Shown here: positions 50,401 to 58,570 of the stretch, piece after piece
Layout: the number at the start of each line of letters is the position of its first letter
Numbering within the stretch: position 1 is the first letter of the stretch
Source: DATGZX01 sp035296965
GTDB lineage: Bacteria; Planctomycetota; Planctomycetia; Gemmatales; Gemmataceae
Reading direction: 5' to 3'
Length of the DNA: 64,000 nt
NCBI GenBank assembly: GCA_035296965.1
Contig: DATGZX010000101.1
Span: 3,255 to 67,254 of the forward strand
Notes under the pieces: generated by a model
Databases searched by the model: none
Told to the model about the DNA's origin: nothing
The model's input: the letters and a program-made list of their open reading frames with translations, nothing else
Made by a program: the position numbers and the translations under genes

Positions 50401-52230
50401 TCAATGGTGATCCGCAGGGTTCCCGGTCGCCGGGGCTCCGTTGGGGCTTTGGGATTGTGGCAAGTAATCCTCTTCGCTTTCCGGTGAGGAGTACTCGTAG
50501 GGGCCCCGGTAGACGATGGGCGTCGTCTCAAAATTACCATGGGGCGGCGGAGACGGGGCGGTCCATTCCAAGGTATTGCTCCGCCATGGATTCCGGCCCA
50601 CGCGTTCTCCCCAGAACAGACTATAGAAGAAGTTGACCAGGAAAATGATCTGCGCCGCGCCGAGCACGAAGGCACTGATGCTGACAAATTGGTTCAAACT
50701 CTGTAGTGGCTTGAGGAACTCGTACTGGGACGGATCGGAGTAGCGCCGCGGCTGACCCGCTGTGCCGAGAATGTGCATCGGGAAGAACGTGAGGTTGCCG
50801 GCAATAAAGCTCAGCACGAAGTGCACTTTTCCCCAGGTTTCGTTCATCTTCCGGCCAAACATCTTGGGGTACCAATAGTAGATCGCGGCGAAGATGCCGA
50901 AAAGACTGCTGGCGAACAACACGTAATGCAGATGGGCGACAATGAACATCGTGTCGTGGATGTAGATATCGACAGGGGTTGCCGCCATGAAAATGCCGCT
51001 CAGACCGCCGATGACAAAGAGAGACACGAATGCCAGCGCATTGAGCATGGCGCTGGTGAATTCAATGTTGGCACCCCAAGTGGTGCCGAGCCAGTTGAAA
51101 ACCTTTACCGCAGAGGGCAGGGCGATCATGATCGTGGCAATCATGAAGCCGGTCCCAAGCCGTGGGTCCATGCCGCTCTGGAACATGTGATGGCCCCAGA
51201 CGATGAAGCCCAAACCGGCAATCCCCGCGAGCGAGAGGTACATTGGCTTGTAGCCGAACAACGGCTTGCGGCTAAACGTGCAGATGATGTCCGAGACCAT
51301 GCCCATGGCCGGCAAGATCATGATGTAGACGGCCGGGTGGGAGTAGAACCAGAAGAGGTGCTGCCAGAGCAACGTTTGACCGCCGCCAGGTCCCGTATGA
51401 AGGTTGCCGAAGCCCGTTTCTCCCGGAGGCAGGAAGAAGCAGGTGTTGAAGGTTTTGTCCAGGAGCTGCAAGATCAAGGCGACCGTCAATACGGGGAGGG
51501 CAAAAGCCTGAAGAATGGCCGTGATGAGTAAAGACCAGATGGTCAACGGCATCCGGTTGAATGTCATGCCCGGCGCCCGCATATTGACGATCGTGGTGAT
51601 GTAATTCACCGAGCCCATCATCGAGGATATCCCGACGAACGTCAGCGACAGGAGCCAGCAGATCTGTCCGTGACCGGTGCCCGCCCCTGCCGGCGACTGG
51701 AAGCCCTCCCCCGCCGGCATCGTCACACTTGCGATCAAAGGATAAGAGGTCCAACCACTCGACGGCGCGCCACCGTCCACGAAGAAGCCAATGAGCATGA
51801 TGACAAACGCCGGCCACATGAACCAGTACGACAGCATGTTCAACTTCGGGAACGCCATATCGGGGGCGCCGATCATGAGTGGGATCGTGAAGTTTCCGAA
51901 TGCACCCGCGAGAATGGGAATGATCACGAAGAAAATCATGATGGTGGCGTGCATACTGAAGAGCATGTTGTAGAACTCGGGCGCCATGTGATTGCCATAG
52001 CTCTTGGGCCACTTCAGCAGATCGCTCAACCAGGTGTGGTCGGCATGGGGCCAACCAAGCTGCAAACGCACTCCCATGGCCAGCAGGCCGCCCAGTGCCA
52101 AAAAGATCAGCGTCGAAAACAAGAATTGAATGCCGATGATCTTGTGGTCGGTTGAGAAAATGTACTTGCGAACAAAGCCCAACTGTGGATGCTGATGGGC
52201 CTCGGCTCCGTGGGGAATACTAACGCTCAT
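50401..52230 (-). CDS. ctaD: cytochrome c oxidase subunit I, A2-type
   Basis: 609 aa. The heme and copper ligand motifs are there: MHATIMIFFVIIPILAGAFG, VWGHHMFQSGMDP with the CuB His pair, and HDTMFIVAHLHYVL for heme a3 and heme a. Helix VI reads FWFYSHPAVYIMILPAMGM: the Glu of HPEVY is replaced by Ala and preceded by Tyr-Ser, the A2-type mark that uses an alternative proton-path end. It reduces oxygen to water in the membrane. It is preceded by GAGG at good spacing. Gene order is cytochrome c, ctaC, ctaD, ctaA, ctaB, ctaE, ctaF, Sco. Confidence 0.95.
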   Translation of the reverse strand: MSVSIPHGAEAHQHPQLGFVRKYIFSTDHKIIGIQFLFSTLIFLALGGLLAMGVRLQLGWPHADHTWLSDLLKWPKSYGNHMAPEFYNMLFSMHATIMIFFVIIPILAGAFGNFTIPLMIGAPDMAFPKLNMLSYWFMWPAFVIMLIGFFVDGGAPSSGWTSYPLIASVTMPAGEGFQSPAGAGTGHGQICWLLSLTFVGISSMMGSVNYITTIVNMRAPGMTFNRMPLTIWSLLITAILQAFALPVLTVALILQLLDKTFNTCFFLPPGETGFGNLHTGPGGGQTLLWQHLFWFYSHPAVYIMILPAMGMVSDIICTFSRKPLFGYKPMYLSLAGIAGLGFIVWGHHMFQSGMDPRLGTGFMIATIMIALPSAVKVFNWLGTTWGANIEFTSAMLNALAFVSLFVIGGLSGIFMAATPVDIYIHDTMFIVAHLHYVLFASSLFGIFAAIYYWYPKMFGRKMNETWGKVHFVLSFIAGNLTFFPMHILGTAGQPRRYSDPSQYEFLKPLQSLNQFVSISAFVLGAAQIIFLVNFFYSLFWGERVGRNPWRSNTLEWTAPSPPPHGNFETTPIVYRGPYEYSSPESEEDYLPQSQSPNGAPATGNPADHH

Positions 52231-52335
52231 GCATGATCCTCATTAACGTTCTTCTATATCACTGTGCTCGGTTCGGCAGTCGCGTAGGACAGATTTCCAA
52301 TCTGTCCGGTCAGGTTGGAAACCTGACCCACAGCT

Positions 52336-53271
52336 CTAACGGCCCGCAACCTGAACCGGGGCCTGCGGGTGGTGGCGGTCCTGCTCGGCTTCCGCTTGTT
52401 TGAGCCACTCCAGGAAATCGGCCTTGTCCTTGTGCACGTACAACTTGCCACGCATCATCGAGTGACGCGTGCCGCAGAACTCGGCGCACGCCAGCTCCCA
52501 AATCTTGCTTGCATCGGTCGTTTTGCCCGTGGCCGGATCGTAGCCGCTCTCGAACCATCGTCTTTCATGAGTTTTCGGATCAATTTGCGGTTCGACGTTC
52601 GACTCCGTGACCGCGAACCAGACCGGGATCGTCTTGCCGGGCAAGGCATCCTGCTTCAGCCGCAGGTTCGGCAAAAAGAAGCTGTGAATCACGTCCTGGG
52701 TCTTGAGGTGGACGAGTACTCTGACGCCGGTCCAAACATGGATCTCATTCGTTATGTGAAGATCGTCCACATGCGGGTTCTGACCGAAATCCCGCGCCAG
52801 GTTTTCATTGTTTTCCCACGATGCCATGCGTTCACGGTTGGGATAGCGCACGCGCCACTCCCATTGCCGTGCCAGGACTTCCATCTGCTGCGTGGTTGGA
52901 TCGTTGGGCTGTGGCATGCTCTTTTGAAACTTGACTTCCGCCCAGACTTTGATCTGCACGATTGCCAGCACCAGAAGGATCACGCCCGGCACCAGCGTCC
53001 ACACGATTTCAAGCGTGTGGTTGCCGTGCGTGTAGCTCGCCTTCCGACCGGGCTTGGCGGCGAAGCGAAACATGTTGTAGACCAGGATGGCTTCGGTAAG
53101 GATGAAGAAGAAACCGGTGATCGCGAGGATCACGTAGAACAGGTTATCAATCCCGGCGCCAAAGGTGGCGACGTTTTTCGGTAGCCACCAGCCCACGAAC
53201 GGAGACACGATAAATAGAAGTAGAGCCCCGGCCATTGTGCCGCCGAAGAGCAAGCCCCAAAACTTCTGCAC
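52336..53271 (-). CDS. ctaC: cytochrome c oxidase subunit II
   Basis: 311 aa. Two N-terminal membrane helices (GTMAGALLLFIVSPFVGWWL; IDNLFYVILAITGFFFILTE) precede a cupredoxin domain. The first CuA His is in DVIHSFFLPNLRLKQD, and the rest in ELACAEFCGTRHSMMRGKLY (two Cys, Glu, His, Met), so the dinuclear copper site is complete. It receives electrons from cytochrome c. A ~30-residue insertion between strands (NLARDFGQNPHVDDLHI) is slightly unusual. GTG start with AGGAGA six bases upstream. It lies 51 bases after the diheme cytochrome gene. Confidence 0.94.
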   Translation of the reverse strand: MQKFWGLLFGGTMAGALLLFIVSPFVGWWLPKNVATFGAGIDNLFYVILAITGFFFILTEAILVYNMFRFAAKPGRKASYTHGNHTLEIVWTLVPGVILLVLAIVQIKVWAEVKFQKSMPQPNDPTTQQMEVLARQWEWRVRYPNRERMASWENNENLARDFGQNPHVDDLHITNEIHVWTGVRVLVHLKTQDVIHSFFLPNLRLKQDALPGKTIPVWFAVTESNVEPQIDPKTHERRWFESGYDPATGKTTDASKIWELACAEFCGTRHSMMRGKLYVHKDKADFLEWLKQAEAEQDRHHPQAPVQVAGR

Positions 53272-53322
53272 AAGATTTCTCCTGGTAACGTAGCCTCAGC
53301 TGCACCGGTCCATACGCCAGCG

Positions 53323-54573
53323 TCAATTGCCGGCTTCGAGCTGGATGCCGTACTTCTCGCGCATTTGCGGATAAGGAAGGACCTGAAGAAAATTGACCAA
53401 GTCCCAGATGTCTTTCGACTGCAGCGTGCCGCCGAAGGCGGTCATTCCGGTGCCGTTGATCCCGGAGTGAATGCGCCAGAACAGATCGATCGGCCGCCGT
53501 CCACCGCGATAAACGCCTGTCGTCACGTCGGCCGGCCGGACAATGGTTCCCCAATAATCGTACTTGTACGCGGCCCGCCGGCCGAAATCTATGTGACAGC
53601 CAATACAACCTATGCCCGCTTGCGCTGCAGCGCCTTGCCCCGCGCTGCCTTGCTGAGTAAAGAGCTTCCAACCGCGTTGCACCGACTGCGTGCGCTCCGC
53701 ATCTGTCTTGTACTCTGGAAACGCATCAGGCTGGATAAGGCTGTGTTGAGCGGTTTCCCAGCTCCCGCCGATGTTTGCAAGGTATTCATTTACGCCTTGC
53801 TCGATGGTGGTATCCAACTCATCCTTCAAGGCAGCCTGCATCACGAGGAATTCGGTCTCACCTCGCAAGCTCAAATGAATGACATAGCTTGCCAGCGCGT
53901 CGATGTCGTCGTCCGGCAGCAAGCGGAAGGCAGGCATGGAACTGCCGTTAATGCCTTCGCGAATCGTGCGCACGAGATCTTCCTTGCGCGGCTTGCGTGT
54001 GCCTTCCTGCTGGCCGGAAGACGTGAACTTGAACCTGCCCTCGCGGTAGTCGCGCGGATGCGGATTGACCCACGGAGCGGTCGCGCCTCTGCCGTCCCCC
54101 GTAAGGCCGTGACAGTGCAAGCACTGTTGACGGTAGAGCATGCTGCCTTGGGCTAGCGTTTTTTCATCCAGGCGAAGGCTGCTGCGCAGCTTTACCAGGA
54201 GTTCGCGCACGTCCGCGTTGCCGCCATCCACCTTGGGGCTGGCAGGCGAACCGAAGATATTCTTGAGCAGCGCGTCAAGCTGCTGGCCCTGCTCTGGCTT
54301 CAGCTTTGCAGGATCAGCAAGCAACTTGGCACGATCTTCCTCTGGCAAATATGCGAAGAGAACCTTGGGAAACTCACCTGGGCGATCATACGCCTGCACG
54401 GGCACGTCCTTGTCGGCCCTGCCAACCACCAAGTCATCCGTCCGAAGAGGATAGGCGAGATCCTGAGGGTAGCCGTCGAAATCACAACCGGAAAACAATA
54501 GAAGAGCACCCAGAGCCGGCAACATCGCGAGCGCGGTCCAAGTACCCTTGTTGCGTCGCCAACATGCAATCAC
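53323..54573 (-). CDS. diheme cytochrome c lipoprotein
   Basis: 416 aa. A signal with lipobox (MLPALGALLLFSGC) and two c-type heme motifs: QQCLHCHGLTGDGRGA at about residue 150 and GIGCIGCHIDFGRRAAY at about 325. The later Met ligands are plausible in SSMPAFRLLPDDDIDAL and GTGMTAFGGTLQSKDIWDL. As the first gene of the oxidase operon, it probably hands electrons from a quinol-oxidising complex to subunit II on the outer face of the inner membrane. GTG start with GAGG eight bases upstream. Only two heme motifs are present. Confidence 0.88.
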   Translation of the reverse strand: MIACWRRNKGTWTALAMLPALGALLLFSGCDFDGYPQDLAYPLRTDDLVVGRADKDVPVQAYDRPGEFPKVLFAYLPEEDRAKLLADPAKLKPEQGQQLDALLKNIFGSPASPKVDGGNADVRELLVKLRSSLRLDEKTLAQGSMLYRQQCLHCHGLTGDGRGATAPWVNPHPRDYREGRFKFTSSGQQEGTRKPRKEDLVRTIREGINGSSMPAFRLLPDDDIDALASYVIHLSLRGETEFLVMQAALKDELDTTIEQGVNEYLANIGGSWETAQHSLIQPDAFPEYKTDAERTQSVQRGWKLFTQQGSAGQGAAAQAGIGCIGCHIDFGRRAAYKYDYWGTIVRPADVTTGVYRGGRRPIDLFWRIHSGINGTGMTAFGGTLQSKDIWDLVNFLQVLPYPQMREKYGIQLEAGN

Positions 54574-54911
54574 GCGCGTTGCCTCCTCGTGCTGACAACT
54601 TTGCAGGACAGTACACTATTTCGGTGACCAAGGTACGAACGCTGGTCAACCGGGATGACGATTTTCTAGTTGCGTAAGCAGCGATGTCAAGCAGATTTAT
54701 GCAGCCGGCAATTTCGAGTGCGGACACTGACGCCGGCCAAGCAACTCCTGTGCCGGGTGAGGGACCATCTCTAGAATGAGCGTCGTTCGAAGAAGTTCGC
54801 CTTGGCGGGAGGAGCTACGATTTTCTGATTCCATCAGCTGAGAAAGGCTTCTCCTGGCCTTCTCTATTTCGGGAATTCGTGAGCCAAGGGCATCGAGGCG
54901 AGAAAGGGTAA
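54574..54911. other. divergent intergenic region upstream of the oxidase operon
   Basis: About 340 bases between the minus-strand cytochrome c gene and the plus-strand small membrane protein gene. No gene is supported. Promoters for the oxidase operon should be here, but I cannot place -35/-10 elements reliably. Confidence 0.4.
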
Positions 54912-55088
54912 ATGCTTTACAAGCTCGGACGAATACTTCAGTTCTTGGGACTTGTCATTTTGCCGGCGGCCATTGCCGGGAATGTGGCTGAGAGGTTGGA
55001 CCTCAAGGAATCTCTCACGATGTCCGGGATAGGCGTCGGCGTCTTCTTCCTTGGCTGGCTGCTGCAGCAGAGCGGCAAGCCACCCTGA
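54912..55088 (+). CDS. 58-residue two-helix membrane protein
   Basis: 58 aa, below usual length cut-offs. MLYKLGRILQFLGLVILPAA is a first helix, then the linker NVAERLDLKESLTMSG, and a second helix GIGVGVFFLGWLLQQ. This compact architecture looks like a planctomycete small-protein family that I have seen but cannot name. AAAGGG lies just before the ATG, with GAGG at about -13. It is convergent with the SDR gene; the antisense open frame there lacks such features. Confidence 0.7.
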   Translation: MLYKLGRILQFLGLVILPAAIAGNVAERLDLKESLTMSGIGVGVFFLGWLLQQSGKPP

Positions 55089-55119
55089 AAGCCGCTGCGC
55101 GGCAAGGTATTCTGATTCA

Positions 55120-55911
55120 TCACGCTTCGGCTTTGGACTGGAGCTTCCGCGCGACACGCAGGACGATGCTTCTAGGAATGAAGCGCACCGAGAACGCCAG
55201 CAAGCGGTTCTTCCAACCTGGGATCACAAGGCGTTTGTTTTGGATCATGCCCCGGTAACCAGATTCAGCCACCGTGGCCGCGTCCATCATGGCGCCCTTC
55301 ACCAGCCGCACTCCCTCGAGTTGAGCCCGTTTTTGGAACTCTGAAACCGTGGGCCCAGGACAGAGAGCGCTGACCGTAACACCCGAGCCCTCAAGCTCGT
55401 TCGAGATGGCTTCGGAAAAGGACAAAACGTAGGCCTTGGTGGCATAATAGACGGCCGTGAGCGGCCCGGGCTGAAAGGCCGCCGTCGAGGCCACGTTCAT
55501 GATATGCCCATTGCGTCTCTCGATCATACCAGGCAGGAACAATCTCGCCAAATGCGTCAGGCTCAGCACGTTCAGCTTGATCATGTCCAGCTGAGAATTC
55601 AGATCGCTTTGGGCAAACGGACCGTACGTGCCGAATCCCGCGTTATTCACCAGAACATCGATGACGATCGAGTCATGCTGCAATTCGGCAAAGAGTTCGT
55701 CAGTGGCTGACGTTATGCATAAATCCTTGGCGATCACCTTCACCGCGGCGCCGTTCGCTCGCTGAATCTCCTCGGCAACTTCCCTGAGCCTGGCTTCGTT
55801 CCGGGCGACCAGGACCAGGCTGTAGCCTTCACGGGCAAAGACCTTGCTCAATTCATAACCGATGCCGGCTGAGGCACCCGTCACGAGAGCCGTCTTGGGA
55901 GAAGCGGACAT
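55120..55911 (-). CDS. short-chain dehydrogenase/reductase
   Basis: 263 aa, classical SDR. Motifs: TALVTGASAGIGYELSKVFA (TGxxxGxG), NNAGFGTYGPF, catalytic Ser in NVASTAAFQPGPL, and YYATKAYVLSFSEAI (YxxxK). The group (DltE-like) reduces unknown carbonyl or alcohol substrates with NAD(P)H. The second of two adjacent Met codons is chosen as start because GGAGG is then six bases away; the first Met (55914) is equally in frame. It is probably independent of the oxidase operon. Confidence 0.9.
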   Translation of the reverse strand: MSASPKTALVTGASAGIGYELSKVFAREGYSLVLVARNEARLREVAEEIQRANGAAVKVIAKDLCITSATDELFAELQHDSIVIDVLVNNAGFGTYGPFAQSDLNSQLDMIKLNVLSLTHLARLFLPGMIERRNGHIMNVASTAAFQPGPLTAVYYATKAYVLSFSEAISNELEGSGVTVSALCPGPTVSEFQKRAQLEGVRLVKGAMMDAATVAESGYRGMIQNKRLVIPGWKNRLLAFSVRFIPRSIVLRVARKLQSKAEA

Positions 55912-56021
55912 CATGATCCTCCGCGAAACAATGGTGGAGCCGCAGGAGCCGCGCTCTGTGATTCGAGTGCGATCATCTTAAGCGGAGGATTGCTTGCCGA
56001 CCAGCTGGCAACCGTGCCCGC

Positions 56022-56687
56022 CTAGGCGGCACGGCGCGTGGAACTCGTCCGAGCAGGCTTGGTTGCCAGACCCGAGGTCAGGAGAAACGGCAGCGGACCG
56101 GAGCGGCGCTGCTGACTGATATGCTCAAAACCGGATTGCAAATAAAGATTGCGGAAGGCCTCGCCCGAAAGATGGCGCACGGGCCCCTCCACGGCCACGA
56201 CCAGGACATCGAACAGCAACCTGCCCCAAAGACCGTCGCGGTCACCATCGATGATGAGGAGTTTCCCGCCCGGTCGAAGAACGCGGTGCATCTCCGCGAC
56301 CACACGCTCCTGAACCGGGTAATGATGAAAACTATGCGCGCAGGTTATGACGTCGAACGCATCATCGCGGAACGGCAGACGCATGCTATCGCCTTGAACC
56401 AGATGAAGTCGCCCCAGGGCGGCGGCGCAGCGCTCTTGGCTCTGCCGGAGCATGCCGTCGCTAAGATCCATACCCCACACCAGCGTCTGCGGAAAGTGCT
56501 CCAGGACCGCGGCGGCAAACATGCCCGTGCCGCAGCCAAGGTCCAGAATTCTCTGATCAGCCCCCGTGAGATGGGAAAGCAGCATACGATGCGCGGGTCG
56601 GAAAAAGAAAACCTGCAACAGGTCGCGATCGTAGCGTCGACTCCAGCGGTCGAACTGTTTCTTTGCATCGGCCGTTAGATAGGCCAT
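56022..56687 (-). CDS. class I SAM-dependent methyltransferase
   Basis: 221 aa. Rossmann-fold motif I is ILDLGCGTGMFAAAVLEHF, then VWGMDLSDGMLRQ (motif II), DVITCAHSFHHYPVQERVV (motif III/IV) and VLRPGGKLLIIDGDRD (post motif). It is of the UbiE/Methyltransf_11 group. The C-terminal ~60 residues are variable, with LFDVLVVAVEGPVRHLS. The substrate is unknown. AGAGGG lies before the ATG. It is 110 bases upstream of the SDR gene on the same strand, so the two may be cotranscribed. Confidence 0.88.
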   Translation of the reverse strand: MAYLTADAKKQFDRWSRRYDRDLLQVFFFRPAHRMLLSHLTGADQRILDLGCGTGMFAAAVLEHFPQTLVWGMDLSDGMLRQSQERCAAALGRLHLVQGDSMRLPFRDDAFDVITCAHSFHHYPVQERVVAEMHRVLRPGGKLLIIDGDRDGLWGRLLFDVLVVAVEGPVRHLSGEAFRNLYLQSGFEHISQQRRSGPLPFLLTSGLATKPARTSSTRRAA

Positions 56688-57132
56688 CGGCGCCGACCCT
56701 CTAGTAGATCAGGACTACCTAGTTTCCCCATTGTCAGCGATCGTCGGTGCTCTGCACGAACTGTGGAAGCTGGTTAGCTGCGCTCGATTTATGCCTTCGA
56801 TGCCCGTTGATTTGCAAATTCAAGGCTTTTCGCGATGACGCCACAAGTCTTTAATTTGAAGTCACATGTGGCTTGTCGAACTGGGTCTCACTGCCAGTGC
56901 AGCGCTCGCTCCCGCTGGGATCGTTCGACAGCCCCCCAGCAAAGGCGCACCCTACCAGAACGATGCAAACACGCATAGACGGGAAACTAGCATTTATAAT
57001 GGGAATAAGGCATCATCAGGCTGACCCAACAAGAGCCGAAATCCCCGATGCGGGTTCGAGGATGTGGGTCAAGGTGCCAGCTTGGCCTACAGGATCTAGC
57101 AAGAGCCGTAAACCCCCCGAGGCTGGTTCGAT
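56688..57132. other. 445-bp divergent intergenic region
   Basis: No gene is supported. Two similar pieces, about 57023-57061 (ACCCAACAAGAGCCGAAATC) and 57091-57132 (GATCTAGCAAGAGCCGTAAA), look like a degenerate direct repeat in front of the isomerase gene. An open frame from 56873 runs into the isomerase gene in another frame and is rejected. Confidence 0.4.
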
Positions 57133-58401
57133 ATGTTACACGACGCTCTCGCGCAAGACCTCTATGGAGAGATCTGCCATATTCCGCTCATTGACCCGCA
57201 TTCACACATCAACCCGCGCCAGCCGACAGCGCGCAGCCTCGACGACATCCTGGGCTATCACTACTACACTGAGCTGGCGCATTCCGCCGGCATGGACAAG
57301 GAGCTGCTGAGCGCAGCCGCCAATCCCCAGGAGCGCGTGCGCGCGATCCTTTACCACATGTCCCAGTTCGATAACACGGTTCAGCACGTTTGGTTCATGG
57401 AGATCTGTAGAGCCTTTTTGAATTACCAAGGCGAACGCCTAAGCATCGCGGATTGTGGCTGGCTTTCGAACGCCGCCAAGCGAGAGATGGCTCATCCCGA
57501 CTGGGAGGAAAGAGTCCTCCGTCAATCGAATATCGAAACCGTATTTCTGACGAACGATTTCGACGATTCCCTGCAGGGCTTCAACACCAAACGCTACGTC
57601 CCCTGCCTGCGCACAGATGACCTGGTCTTTCATCTGCATAAACCGGAAGTGCGCGAGCGCCTGGCCAAGGCGACTGGTGTCGAGGTGGGGGATGCGGCGG
57701 GCCTGCGTCGAGCGATAGCCAAGCTCTTCGAGCATTTCACCCGTCATGGCGCCAAAGCTTGCGCCATTTCCTTGCCGCCCGATTTCGCTCCCGCTTCGGT
57801 TGCCGATCATGAGCTAACCTCAGCGCTCAGCGAGAACTCGTCGCATGCCGAGCAGGCACGCACCCGTAGCCAGGGAACGTTTTGGATGCTGGCAGAGCAT
57901 TGCCAGGAGTTCAAGCTTCCTTTCGATCTCATGATTGGCGTGAACCGCGGAGTTTTCGAGAACGGCGTCTACCAGGGCCAGGACCTTTTCGATCAGCGCA
58001 CGTCCCTGATCCAATACGCAAAGCTCCTGAACGCCTTCCCGGCCGTCTCATTCTGCATCTCGGTCTTGAGCAGCGGGCAGGACCAGGAGTTGGTTAGCTA
58101 CAGCTGGATCTTCCCCAATGTCATCACCAACGGCCACTGGTGGTATTCGAACATCCCTGCTTACATCGAAGGAAACTTGCGTGCTCGTCTCCAGGCAGTC
58201 CCCAAGACCAAGCAGATCGGCTATTACAGCGACATGTACAAACTGGAGTTCGGTTTGCCGAAATTCAACATGTACCGCCGCATTCTGGCACACGTTCTTG
58301 CCGAGGATTTTGTCCGGCCGCACATTTACACCGAAATGCAAGCCATTGCCCTGGCCCGCCTGCTCCTCCGCGATAACATCCGACGCATCTTCAACGTGTG
58401 A
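57133..58401 (+). CDS. uronate isomerase-like amidohydrolase
   Basis: 422 aa, somewhat shorter than UxaC (about 470). The metal-binding HxH is in IDPHSHINPRQP, and the family region TELAHSAGMDKELL follows. Further UxaC-like pieces are FDLMIGVNRGVFENGVYQGQ, VSYSWIFPNVITNGHWWYSN, and the end piece IGYYSDMYKLEFGLPKFNMY. UxaC interconverts D-glucuronate and D-fructuronate, or the galacto pair. The divergent length leaves room for a different sugar acid. GAGG precedes the ATG. A long hairpin follows the stop. Confidence 0.78.
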   Translation: MLHDALAQDLYGEICHIPLIDPHSHINPRQPTARSLDDILGYHYYTELAHSAGMDKELLSAAANPQERVRAILYHMSQFDNTVQHVWFMEICRAFLNYQGERLSIADCGWLSNAAKREMAHPDWEERVLRQSNIETVFLTNDFDDSLQGFNTKRYVPCLRTDDLVFHLHKPEVRERLAKATGVEVGDAAGLRRAIAKLFEHFTRHGAKACAISLPPDFAPASVADHELTSALSENSSHAEQARTRSQGTFWMLAEHCQEFKLPFDLMIGVNRGVFENGVYQGQDLFDQRTSLIQYAKLLNAFPAVSFCISVLSSGQDQELVSYSWIFPNVITNGHWWYSNIPAYIEGNLRARLQAVPKTKQIGYYSDMYKLEFGLPKFNMYRRILAHVLAEDFVRPHIYTEMQAIALARLLLRDNIRRIFNV

Positions 58402-58413
58402 TGCTCGGATCGT

Positions 58414-58491
58414 AAAAGGTGTCAGGACCCTTTTCACTCGGCTTCCGCCGGCCAGTGTTCCTCGGAAAGGAAAAGGGTCCTGACACCTTTT
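58414..58491. repeat. 22-bp perfect inverted repeat, possible terminator
   Basis: The arms AAAAGGTGTCAGGACCCTTT (then TC) and GAAAAGGGTCCTGACACCTT (then TT) are perfect complements over 22 bp with a 34-base loop. They lie 13 bases after the isomerase stop and before the convergent HTH-protein gene. The right arm ends in TTTTT. It could be a bidirectional terminator or a REP-type element. Confidence 0.85.
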
Positions 58492-58570
58492 TCGCAAAAA
58501 GCCCGGAGCAGTAAGAGGAGTGTCTTCTCCCTCTAGCCGCCTCGGGCCCTTCGGCACCGCGTGGATGTAC

